DNA of 8,264 nt from W1P20-047 sp051878795 (GTDB lineage: Bacteria; Actinomycetota; Coriobacteriia; Coriobacteriales; Eggerthellaceae), in contig JBJEKU010000078.1 of assembly GCA_051878795.1 (NCBI GenBank), positions 1 through 8,264 of the forward strand, given 5' to 3'. This document shows, piece by piece, positions 1 through 6,097 of this stretch. The notes beneath the pieces were generated by a model. It had not been told where the DNA came from and did no database searches. It saw nothing but the letters and a program-made list of their open reading frames with translations. Each line of letters begins with the position of its first letter. The stretch's first letter is position 1. The position numbers and the translations under genes were made by a program.

Positions 1-1
1 G

Positions 2-73
2 CCGCCCACCCTCCAAGGCGCCGGGGCCTACGCCCCCAAAAACGTTACGCCGTGGCTTGCCAAGGACGGTTAG
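2..73 (+). CDS. Possible 3' end of an unidentified upstream gene (partial)
   Basis: The frame starting at base 2 is open from the window edge to a TAG at 71-73 and would give about 23 C-terminal residues ending in NVTPWLAKDG. Most of its codons end in G or C, as in the confirmed genes, and this bias is weaker in the other two forward frames. However, all three forward frames are open here, so the call rests on composition alone. I do not recognise the family. The stop lies just before the extended -10 of the next gene, so if real this gene ends where the teichoic-acid operon begins. Confidence 0.4.
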   Translation, partial: PPTLQGAGAYAPKNVTPWLAKDG

Positions 74-80
74 GAGCTCC

Positions 81-89
81 TGGTATAAT
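81..89 (+). promoter_or_regulatory. Extended -10 promoter for the tagO-like operon
   Basis: TGGTATAAT contains a consensus -10 hexamer (TATAAT, 84-89) preceded by the TGn extended -10 element. There is no good -35 at 16-18 bp spacing (TTGCCA at 57-62 is 21 bp away), which is acceptable for an extended -10 promoter. The transcript would start near 96 and have a leader of about 30 nt. A perfect 10-bp palindrome, AGGAGCTCCT (72-81), abuts the element and could be an operator, but it is short. Confidence 0.7.
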
Positions 90-99
90 GAGTGATTAA

Positions 100-107
100 G
101 TTTCGTC
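100..107 (+). promoter_or_regulatory. GTTTCGTC leader motif, copy 1
   Basis: This octamer lies about 10 nt downstream of the TATAAT, near the expected transcript start. Here it is part of an inverted repeat, TTTCG-TC-CGAAA (101-112), directly before the Shine-Dalgarno of the tagO-like gene. The same octamer recurs in the tagG-like leader and between the divergent transferase genes. A role as an operator or leader-RNA element is inferred from recurrence only. Confidence 0.4.
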
Positions 108-127
108 CGAAATGAAAGGGAAGTCGC

Positions 128-1243
128 GTGACGGTGTTTCGCTGCATGGTTGTGCTTGCCGTGGCCTTCGTGGTCACGCTTGCCACCGTTCCCTTGGCGA
201 AACGCATTGCGGTGCGCATCGATGCCGTCGACTATCCCAGCAACCGGCGCGTCAATTCCACTGCGGTTCCCCGGTGCGGCGGTATCGCTTTGTTCTTGGG
301 CATTATCGCTGCGGCGCTTGCCTACTGCATCGGCGTCAGGTTCTTCGGCTGGCGGCTCAACAACCTCTACATCATCCGCGACGTGGACTACGTCCTTCTG
401 TACCTGGGCGTGGCCACTATCTTCACGGTGGGTTTGGTCGACGATATCACCCAGCTTTCGGTAAAGCCCAAGCTGCTGGGACAGGTAGTGGCCTGCTCTT
501 TGGTTGCGGCTTCAGGCGTGACCATCACCGCCTTCGAGCTTCTTGATTCCGATATGCTCGCGTGGTTGGATTATCCGCTTACCGTGGTCTATCTGCTCAT
601 CTTCGTAAACGTCACCAACCTGATCGACGGTTTGGACGGGCTTGCCGCGGGTGTGGTGGCTATCGTGTCCATGGGTATGTTCTATCTTATGCTCTCGCGC
701 GGAGCCTATTCCATTGCGCTTGCCTGTCTGGCGATCGTAGGCGCCTGCCTGGGTTTCCTGCGCTACAACTTCCACCCTGCAAGCGTGTTCATGGGCGATT
801 CGGGCTCCATGCTCTTGGGCATCGCCGTGGGCATCGTGTCCGTGCTGGGCGTGGTGCGCGGGCAGAGCTTCACCATCATGCTGGTCCCGCTGCTCATGGC
901 GGCGGTTCCCGTGCTCGATACCGTTTCTTCTATCGTGCGCAGGCTCCGCGCGCATGCATCCATCGGCTCGGCCGATATGGGGCATATCCATCACAGGCTC
1001 ATGAAGGCGGGCCTGGGCCAGCTGCGCTCGGTGCTGGTGCTGTGGGCTTGCACTGCGGTATTGGTGCTTGCCGCCTGCATCATGGATTCGCTGCCAACCA
1101 TGGTCAACTGGATCGTGCTGGTGGTGCTGGCCGTCCCCACTTTCTTCGTAATCTCCAAATTCGGCCTGTTCAGGCCGGTATTGCGCCATCACTACGATAA
1201 CAAGGGCCGGTTCGGACCCCGCCGCCCGCGGGAAAGGCGGTAG
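128..1243 (+). CDS. tagO: TagO/WecA-type undecaprenyl-phosphate GlcNAc-1-phosphate transferase
   Basis: This polytopic membrane enzyme belongs to the MraY/WecA/TagO family, which transfers a HexNAc-1-phosphate from the UDP-sugar to undecaprenyl phosphate and commits lipid carrier to wall glycopolymer synthesis. The 371 residues are close to the usual family length. Visible hallmarks are PRCGG near 48-52, the Asp pair in GLVDDI (105-106), NVTNLIDGLDGLA (161-173), FMGDSG (221-226) and the HIHHR histidine motif (286-290), on multiple hydrophobic helices. The GTG start at 128 is chosen because AAAGGG (115-120) sits 7 nt upstream and the N-terminal helix begins there. The C-terminus is Arg-rich (GPRRPRERR). 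The stop is 5 nt before the LCP gene, implying co-transcription. The TagO rather than capsule-type assignment comes from the TagGH, LCP and CDP-glycerol neighbours; the exact sugar is not shown. Confidence 0.93.
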   Translation: MTVFRCMVVLAVAFVVTLATVPLAKRIAVRIDAVDYPSNRRVNSTAVPRCGGIALFLGIIAAALAYCIGVRFFGWRLNNLYIIRDVDYVLLYLGVATIFTVGLVDDITQLSVKPKLLGQVVACSLVAASGVTITAFELLDSDMLAWLDYPLTVVYLLIFVNVTNLIDGLDGLAAGVVAIVSMGMFYLMLSRGAYSIALACLAIVGACLGFLRYNFHPASVFMGDSGSMLLGIAVGIVSVLGVVRGQSFTIMLVPLLMAAVPVLDTVSSIVRRLRAHASIGSADMGHIHHRLMKAGLGQLRSVLVLWACTAVLVLAACIMDSLPTMVNWIVLVVLAVPTFFVISKFGLFRPVLRHHYDNKGRFGPRRPRERR

Positions 1244-1248
1244 GCGCG

Positions 1249-2706
1249 ATGAGCGACGAGCTGGAGAAGAACAATCCGTTCGGGCAAGGTGTCGGCGACC
1301 CCCGTAGCGCAGCCTGCCTCGACGGGGCTTCCGGCAATGCCGGGGAGGCTCCTGCCCGGAGGGCGCAAGCCGAAGCGGCTGATAGCTCCTGTGGCGATGA
1401 GGCGGTGGACCCTGGGGAGGGTGATTCCTGTGAGCATCCCGAAGGCGGACGCGCCGAGGACGGCTGCCTCGATGCGGCTTGTTCCGAAGTTGAGGGCGCT
1501 GAAGACTCTGATGTTGCGGATGCTGGGTCGCAGGATCATCCCGAAGGCGAAGACGGCGAAGGCGCATGCCCCGCGGGCGAAGATGCTGCCGGGGGATCCT
1601 CCGGGGGCGATTCCCCTGAAGACGATCATGCGCGCCGTGCGCGTGTGCAGAACAAGAGGGCGGCCATCGCGGTCGTCATCATGGTGTTGATCTCCGTCGT
1701 GTTGATCGGTGGCGTGAAGGTGATGTACTTCGCCGCTGAGCGCGCCAACGAGCCTGCGCAGGTGGGTACCGTGGTTCCGGGTGCCATCCAGCGTGCGCTT
1801 GAGGTTAAGGCCGAAGTGGAGGGGACGGAACTCACCGAGCCCTTCTACGTGCTCTTGATCGGTTCGGACTCCCGCAAGGGCACCGCCCTGTACACGGGTA
1901 AGTCGGACTCGCATGCCCAGGTGGACCAGCACAGCGACGTGATGACCCTGCTGCGCGTGGACCCCGTGAACTACGTGCTCACCTTCGTCACCATCCCCCG
2001 CGACACGCAACTGGAAGGGGATGACGGCAAGATCTGCGACAGCCTGAAGCAGGGTAAACCCCAGCAGGTGGTGAAGGCCGTCGAAACGCTCACCGGTGTG
2101 CAGATCGACTATTACATGATGGTTGGCTTCGTGGGATTCGAGGACCTGGTCGACGATATGCTGGGTGTGGAAGTGGACGTGCCCGCCAAGGCGACTCTGG
2201 TCGACCCCAAGACCACGAAGAGAGTATCCATCACCCCTGGCGAGGCGAAGCTGCTGGACGGCTCGCAATCGTTGGTGCTTGCCCGTGCGAGGAGCATCTA
2301 CGAGGACCACCAGGACGCTTACCGTCAGATCAATGTGCGCAACTTGGAGATCAGCCTGATCGAGCGCGCGATCGTGACCTATAAGGGCTCCCAGGGCATA
2401 TCGCTGCTGCTGGAAACGTTTTCCGACAATGTCACCACCGACATGGACGACGGCCTGATCGCTGTCCTGGCACGCGACTTCATCGAGAACGGCAGGCTCA
2501 TCACCTTCTATTCGTGCACCGGCCCGTATGAGGGCGACGTCAACGATGACGGCCTTTGGGTCATCCCCGAAGACAAGGAAGCCTGGTCCAATCTGATGGC
2601 GGCGGTCGATGCCGGGGCCGACCCCACTACCGTAGCAGAGCCCCTTTCCTTCGAGGATGAGGATGCGGGCGAAGACGAAGGCAACACGGGCGAGGATGCG
2701 GATTAG
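1249..2706 (+). CDS. LCP (LytR-CpsA-Psr) family glycopolymer attachment protein with acidic tail
   Basis: LCP proteins transfer lipid-linked wall polymers onto peptidoglycan on the outer face of the membrane. The 485-residue product has a hydrophilic N-terminal region (1-130) with about 35 Asp/Glu and six Cys (23, 48, 61, 73, 78, 107), one membrane helix (about 138-163), and an LCP domain (about 198-375). Recognisable elements are LLIGSDSR (202-209), HSDVMTLL (228-235), IPRDT (249-253) with the conserved Arg/Asp, and LDGSQSLVLARAR (336-348) followed by R359, Q360 and R364. A short acidic C-terminal tail (468-485) follows. The ATG at 1249 has GGAAAGGCGG 8 nt upstream and lies 5 nt after the tagO-like stop. 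The long acidic N-terminus is longer than in typical LCP proteins and should be cytoplasmic. LCP paralogues overlap in substrate, so the polymer is inferred from context. Confidence 0.9.
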   Translation: MSDELEKNNPFGQGVGDPRSAACLDGASGNAGEAPARRAQAEAADSSCGDEAVDPGEGDSCEHPEGGRAEDGCLDAACSEVEGAEDSDVADAGSQDHPEGEDGEGACPAGEDAAGGSSGGDSPEDDHARRARVQNKRAAIAVVIMVLISVVLIGGVKVMYFAAERANEPAQVGTVVPGAIQRALEVKAEVEGTELTEPFYVLLIGSDSRKGTALYTGKSDSHAQVDQHSDVMTLLRVDPVNYVLTFVTIPRDTQLEGDDGKICDSLKQGKPQQVVKAVETLTGVQIDYYMMVGFVGFEDLVDDMLGVEVDVPAKATLVDPKTTKRVSITPGEAKLLDGSQSLVLARARSIYEDHQDAYRQINVRNLEISLIERAIVTYKGSQGISLLLETFSDNVTTDMDDGLIAVLARDFIENGRLITFYSCTGPYEGDVNDDGLWVIPEDKEAWSNLMAAVDAGADPTTVAEPLSFEDEDAGEDEGNTGEDAD

Positions 2707-2723
2707 GCGATAGCGCGTCCGAA

Positions 2724-2732
2724 TGCTATGCT
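2724..2732 (+). promoter_or_regulatory. Probable internal extended -10 promoter for tagGH-like genes
   Basis: The 72-nt gap after the LCP gene contains TGCTATGCT, an extended -10 with hexamer TATGCT (2727-2732). A weak -35-like TTAGGC (2703-2708) lies 18 bp upstream. An ATAGC-N10-GCTAT inverted repeat (2710-2714 and 2725-2729) overlaps the hexamer. The leader would be about 40 nt. No terminator is visible between the LCP and permease genes, so read-through from the first promoter is also expected. Confidence 0.45.
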
Positions 2733-2744
2733 TTAGGCTTGTCC

Positions 2745-2752
2745 GTTTCGTC
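2745..2752 (+). promoter_or_regulatory. GTTTCGTC leader motif, copy 2
   Basis: This exact copy of the octamer starts 13 nt after the candidate -10 of the tagG-like gene. It lies inside a small potential hairpin, TCCG-TTTCGT-CGGA (2742-2755). The distance from the -10 resembles copy 1. The function is inferred only from recurrence. Confidence 0.4.
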
Positions 2753-2778
2753 GGATACCAAGCGATTCGAGGATTGTT

Positions 2779-3591
2779 TTGATTGAGACCCTGCAGCAGA
2801 TAGCCAAAGACAACTGGGGTTGGCGCAAGCAGATTGCGAACCTTGCGGTGTTCGACCTGAAGAAGAAGGCCCGCGGCGCAGCCCTCGGCTGGATCTGGTT
2901 TTTGATCAAGCCCGCCATGTACATCGGATGCTTCTGGTTCGCCCTGAGCATCGGTCTCCGTTCCGGGCACAGCACCGAAAGCGGCGCCCCGTATATCCTG
3001 TGGTTGGCATCGGGTATCGTCCCCTGGTTCTTCATGTCGGAGATGATCACGAGCGGCTGCAATGCGCTGCGCAGGTACCCGTATCTGGTGAACAAGATCA
3101 AGTTCCCCATCAGCGCCATTTCGTCTATCTGCACGGGGGCGGCGCTGATCGTCCATCTGATCCTGCTGGCAGCGCTGATCGTAGGCTATTTCGCCTGCGG
3201 CATGCCGCTTGACCTGTACTTGCTGCAGCTTCCGCTTGCAGTCGTTCTCATGTTCGCATTCTGGAACGTGTTCTCCATCATGCTTTCGCCCCTTTCCGCG
3301 TTGAGCAAGGACGTGGCCAATCTGATGAAGGCCATTTCCACCCCCTTGTTCTGGCTTTCCGGCGTCATCTTCAATATGGAAAACGTCGGTATCGGGTGGA
3401 TTCAGACGGTCATGCTGTTCAATCCCGTCACTTTCTTCGGGAAGATTTACAGGGCGGCATTGGTGGACAAGGTCTGGATTTGGGAAGACCCCGACGTGTG
3501 CCTGGGCTTCTTGGCGGTGTTCGCCGTGTGCTTCGTGCTCATGCTGGTAGTGAGCAAGCGACTTGCAAAGGATGTGGCCGATGTCCTCTAA
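2779..3591 (+). CDS. tagG: TagG-type ABC-2 polysaccharide/teichoic acid export permease
   Basis: This is a 270-residue ABC-2 permease that would form the membrane channel of a teichoic acid or O-antigen-type exporter with the ATPase encoded next. An amphipathic N-terminus (1-35) leads into LGWIWFLIKP (36-45), and hydrophobic segments lie near 38-59, 72-89, 112-138, 148-170, 186-199 and 240-258, giving the six-helix plan of the TagG/Wzm/RfbA family. The region around GIVPWFFMSEMI (79-90) and the Lys/Arg-rich segment after it (98-108) also fit the family. The TTG start at 2779 is chosen because GAGGA (2769-2773) is 5 nt upstream and no better in-frame ATG or GTG precedes it. The ATPase gene overlaps its last 11 bases. 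Substrate assignment relies on the locus. Confidence 0.88.
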   Translation: MIETLQQIAKDNWGWRKQIANLAVFDLKKKARGAALGWIWFLIKPAMYIGCFWFALSIGLRSGHSTESGAPYILWLASGIVPWFFMSEMITSGCNALRRYPYLVNKIKFPISAISSICTGAALIVHLILLAALIVGYFACGMPLDLYLLQLPLAVVLMFAFWNVFSIMLSPLSALSKDVANLMKAISTPLFWLSGVIFNMENVGIGWIQTVMLFNPVTFFGKIYRAALVDKVWIWEDPDVCLGFLAVFAVCFVLMLVVSKRLAKDVADVL

Positions 3592-4627
3592 CAGCGAAAC
3601 CAACACCTCCCTATCTGCAGCGCAGCAGGTTTCCGGTCCGGAACAGTGGCAGGGCGACGAGAAGGCCACAGTGGCATCCGCCTCCGATGCGACGGAATCT
3701 GCGGTTGCGGAGAAGCCCGCAGAGGCTGCGCAGGGCGCAGCCGATGCCGTGTCGCCCGTTACCCCCAGTGCAAAGCCCGCGCCTGCGAAGAAGCCTGCTC
3801 CGGCGAAGAAGCCCGCAGCTGCGAAAAAGCCCGTTCCGGCGAAGAAGCCCGCGCCCAAGCCGCTCAACAAGACCTGCGTGAGCGATGAGGTGGTGGTGCG
3901 CTTCGACCACGTGACCAAGACCTACAATCTGTACAAGAACGACCGTGCGCGCCTGTTGGGCCTGTTCAACATCAAGCGCAAGGGTTCGTATCTGGGCAAG
4001 GTCGATGCGAGCAACGATCTGAGCTTCGAGGTCAAGAAGGGCGAGGCGGTGGCCTTCCTGGGCCGCAACGGCGCCGGCAAATCCACCGCGCTCAAGATGA
4101 TCACCGGGGTCACGTCCCCTACGAGCGGCACCGTCACGGTGAACGGCCGCGTTTCCGCGCTGTTGGAGCTGACCGCCGGCTTCGACATGAAGCTGACCGG
4201 GCGCGAGAACATCGACCTGCGCTGCCAGGTCATGGGCATCGACAAGGATCTGGCCAAAGAACTGGAGCCCGGCATCATCGAGTTCGCCGAGCTGGGCGTC
4301 TACATCGACCAGCCCATGCGCTCGTATTCCAGCGGCATGCGCGCCCGATTGGGCTTCGCCTTCGCCGTGGCCACCAAGCCCGATATCCTTATCGTGGACG
4401 AGGCGCTTTCCGTGGGCGACGTCACTTTCAAGCGCAAGTGCGTCAAGCGCATCCGCGAGATCATGATGGACGAGAATGTGACGGTCCTGTTCGTCACGCA
4501 CTCCAACGCGACCGCGCGTGAATTCTGCAGCCGCGGCATCGTGTTGGACCACGGCACCAAGCTGTTCGATGGCACGCTCGACGAAGCCATCGCCTTCTAC
4601 GACGACATGACGAAGGAAGGGAAGTAG
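3581..4627 (+). CDS. tagH: TagH-type ABC transporter ATPase with Lys-Pro-Ala repeat N-terminal extension
   Basis: This is the ATPase subunit of the exporter, powering flipping of lipid-linked polymer across the membrane. The 348-residue product has an extension of about 100 residues, then an ABC domain with Walker A GRNGAGKST (161-169), signature YSSGMRAR (249-256), Walker B DILIVDE (268-274) and the switch His in FVTHS (His307). SYSSGM is the form usual in TagH/Wzt/RfbB polysaccharide exporters. No large C-terminal carbohydrate-binding domain follows, unlike some Wzt proteins. The ATG at 3581 is preferred because AAAGGA (3567-3572) is 8 nt upstream; a TTG at 3563 would add six residues without a better site. 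The 11-nt overlap with the permease suggests translational coupling. The extension is unusual: it starts with Ser/Ala/Glu-rich sequence and ends with five KPAPAK-like hexads (65-94). Confidence 0.93.
   Translation: MSSNSETNTSLSAAQQVSGPEQWQGDEKATVASASDATESAVAEKPAEAAQGAADAVSPVTPSAKPAPAKKPAPAKKPAAAKKPVPAKKPAPKPLNKTCVSDEVVVRFDHVTKTYNLYKNDRARLLGLFNIKRKGSYLGKVDASNDLSFEVKKGEAVAFLGRNGAGKSTALKMITGVTSPTSGTVTVNGRVSALLELTAGFDMKLTGRENIDLRCQVMGIDKDLAKELEPGIIEFAELGVYIDQPMRSYSSGMRARLGFAFAVATKPDILIVDEALSVGDVTFKRKCVKRIREIMMDENVTVLFVTHSNATAREFCSRGIVLDHGTKLFDGTLDEAIAFYDDMTKEGK
3773..3862 (+). repeat. Five in-frame 18-bp repeats coding KPAPAK-like hexapeptides
   Basis: Five consecutive 18-nt units encode KPAPAK, KPAPAK, KPAAAK, KPVPAK and KPAPKP at residues 65-94 of the TagH-type ATPase. 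The units differ at several third positions, so the peptide pattern is better kept than the DNA. The segment has ten Lys and no acidic residue, so it should be an extended, strongly basic linker. In-frame repeats of this kind can change copy number between strains. Confidence 0.85.
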
Positions 4628-4693
4628 CGCTTCCGCCTGCTGTGGCGCTTTCTGTCCGTCCCCGGCTTGCAAGAAGCGGGTCCAAATGAAACG

Positions 4694-4725
4694 AAACGGG
4701 CGCTGACCTGCGTCAACGCCCGTTT
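4694..4725. terminator. Bidirectional intrinsic terminator between convergent genes
   Basis: The arms AAACGGGCG (4694-4702) and CGCCCGTTT (4717-4725) form a perfect 9-bp stem. Beyond one C-A mismatch, TGAC/GTCA adds four more pairs around a CTGC loop. On the + strand the stem ends in TTTTC; on the - strand the exit side reads T-rich (TTTCGTTTCATTT). It lies 66 nt after the tagH-like stop and 22 nt beyond the stop of the minus-strand transferase, so it can end both transcripts. Confidence 0.85.
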
Positions 4726-4747
4726 TCTACTCTGGCGGTTTTCTCCG

Positions 4748-6034
4748 CTACTTCCCGGTGCCGAAGACCGCGTCGATCACGCGCTCGGCGGCATGCCCGT
4801 CGTCGAGCGGGCAGAACCTCTGCGTGAAGCGCGCGCAGGCTTCGCCGTAGCGTTCGCTGTAGCTATCGAAGGCGCGGATAGCGTCGATCACCTGGTCCAT
4901 GTTCTCGCACTGCGGCCCGGGCAGCTCCTTCAGGTCGAAGTAGAAGCCGTGCAGGTCGTTCGCGTAGTGGTCGAAGTCCGGCCAGAAGAACATCATGGGG
5001 CGGCCGGTGTTGGCGAAGTCGAAGAACACGCTCGAGTAGTCGGTCATCAGGGCGTCGGCGATGATGTACAGGTCGTTGATGTCGACCCCCTTCGAGGCGT
5101 CGCCCACGAAGCCTCGGTAGGCGCTGAAGTCGAATTCGTTGGCGATGTAGTAGTGTGCCCTGAACAGGATGCACCATTCGTCCGCGAATTCCTGCTGCAG
5201 CGCATCGAAATCCAGCATGGTGTCTTCCATCACATAGCCCAGGCCCGCCTTGAAGCAGTCGTCGCGCCAGGTTGGGGCGTACAGCAGCAGCTTCTTTTCC
5301 GGATCCAGGCCCAGGCGCGCGCAGATCTCGCGGCGCAGCGTGGCCACGGCGTGGGCGTCATGCGATTCGCGGACGATGCGGTCGTTGCGGGGGTAACCCT
5401 GCTCCAGCACCACCTGGGCACGCCTATCCTTGGGCAGGCCGAAGGCGTCCGCCAGGTGCAGCGAGGTGTAGGGCGAAGGGGAGACCAGATAGCTCCACTT
5501 CCCGGAATCCAGCTTGAAGCGCCCGGCCAGCTCCTCTGCGGTGTTCAGCGCACCGTCCAGCTTGGGCACGTCGAAGCCCAGGCGCTTGAGCGGGGTGCCA
5601 TGCCAGCATTGCACGTAGGTCTGGTCGCCTTTGGGGAAGAAGTATTCGGGCATGCGGGTGTTCACGATCCAGGTGCCGCTCTGCGCGCTTGCCTCCCAGT
5701 ACTCCCTCGATCCTCGCACCACGGTGCGGGCGCGGTTCATCTGGGGCAGATGATGCAGCGATTCGGGTGCTTCGGGGTGGAAGGACCAGACGAAGCGGTA
5801 GTTGCTGAAACGCGGGTCGGCGCACATGGCCTCGTAGATGGCGCGGGGCGAGCAGGCGTACTGGCGCCCTCCGAAGCTTTCGAAGAACACCATCTTGGCG
5901 TCGGTGGGGGTGCTTGCCGCGAGCTTGCGGTATGCGCGTTCCTGCATGCCGTAGTAGGCCTTGCGGGTGAGGACGCGCAGCATGGGGAAATGGCGAAGCG
6001 CTCCCAGCGCCGCCTTCTTGACGTTGAAGTTCAT
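4748..6034 (-). CDS. CDP-glycerol glycerophosphotransferase (TagF/TagB-type, WHGTPLK motif)
   Basis: This cytoplasmic, membrane-associated enzyme would transfer glycerol-phosphate from CDP-glycerol to the growing lipid-linked teichoic acid chain. The 428-residue product carries the family motifs in order: WHGTPLK (144-150, candidate catalytic His145), GYPRND (213-218), LLYAPTWRDD (250-259), FRAHYY (291-296, His294), and TDYSSVFFDF (331-340) leading into NTGRPMMFFWPDFDHY (342-357). The basic N-terminus (NVKKAALGALRHF) may bind membrane. The ATG at 6034 is preferred because AAGG lies 8 nt upstream; an in-frame ATG at 6118 would add 28 residues unlike the family, lacks a good Shine-Dalgarno, and would overlap the divergent gene. 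Primase (TagB) and polymerase (TagF) activities cannot be separated from these motifs. It is short for a TagF with an N-terminal extension. It is transcribed against the tagGH-like genes and divergently from the next transferase. Confidence 0.9.
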   Translation of the reverse strand: MNFNVKKAALGALRHFPMLRVLTRKAYYGMQERAYRKLAASTPTDAKMVFFESFGGRQYACSPRAIYEAMCADPRFSNYRFVWSFHPEAPESLHHLPQMNRARTVVRGSREYWEASAQSGTWIVNTRMPEYFFPKGDQTYVQCWHGTPLKRLGFDVPKLDGALNTAEELAGRFKLDSGKWSYLVSPSPYTSLHLADAFGLPKDRRAQVVLEQGYPRNDRIVRESHDAHAVATLRREICARLGLDPEKKLLLYAPTWRDDCFKAGLGYVMEDTMLDFDALQQEFADEWCILFRAHYYIANEFDFSAYRGFVGDASKGVDINDLYIIADALMTDYSSVFFDFANTGRPMMFFWPDFDHYANDLHGFYFDLKELPGPQCENMDQVIDAIRAFDSYSERYGEACARFTQRFCPLDDGHAAERVIDAVFGTGK

Positions 6035-6055
6035 GGATAATGCCTTACTGTCGGC

Positions 6056-6063
6056 GTTTCGTC
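6056..6063 (+). promoter_or_regulatory. GTTTCGTC motif, copy 3, in the divergent promoter region
   Basis: This third exact copy of the octamer lies in the 63-bp gap between the divergent transferase genes. Relative to the minus-strand gene it lies just downstream of the candidate -10 (TATGAT), around the expected transcript start, as copies 1 and 2 do for their genes, but its sequence is reversed with respect to that transcript. Relative to the plus-strand gene it is upstream of the -10. Confidence 0.4.
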
Positions 6064-6068
6064 TGGCA

Positions 6069-6077
6069 GTATCATAC
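6069..6077. promoter_or_regulatory. Symmetric -10 element shared by divergent transferase promoters
   Basis: GTATCATAC reads as TATCAT on the + strand (6070-6075) and TATGAT on the - strand (6076-6071), so one near-palindrome could serve as -10 for both divergent genes. No good -35 is visible at normal spacing for either direction. The predicted leaders are about 15 nt for the plus gene and about 30 nt for the minus gene, both leaving room for the observed Shine-Dalgarno sites. This is the most promoter-like stretch in the 63-bp gap, but the -35 is missing. Confidence 0.45.
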
Positions 6078-6097
6078 CCGTTTACGAAGGGAATCGC

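Noticed and set aside
23..36. GGGGC-CTAC-GCCCC hairpin near the window start as a terminator
   Set aside because: The stem is only 5 bp with no T-run, and it lies in the probable coding end of the upstream gene.
512..1567. 351-codon minus-strand frame across the tagO-LCP junction
   Set aside because: It is Arg/His-rich without motifs, spans the end of one real gene and the start of another, and is explained by high G+C codon bias.
1192..3918. 908-codon open frame on the minus strand, antisense to the LCP and permease genes and parts of tagO and tagH
   Set aside because: It mirrors GC-rich genes whose own strands carry clear family motifs, its translation is His/Arg/Gly-rich without a recognisable domain, and long antisense frames are expected where third positions are mostly G or C.
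3611..4672. 353-codon minus-strand frame antisense to the ABC ATPase
   Set aside because: It is a compositional shadow of a gene with Walker A, signature and Walker B motifs on the plus strand.
4667..6040. 457-codon plus-strand frame antisense to the minus-strand transferase
   Set aside because: The minus strand has all CDP-glycerol transferase motifs and a good start, the plus frame has none, and it would begin inside the terminator region.
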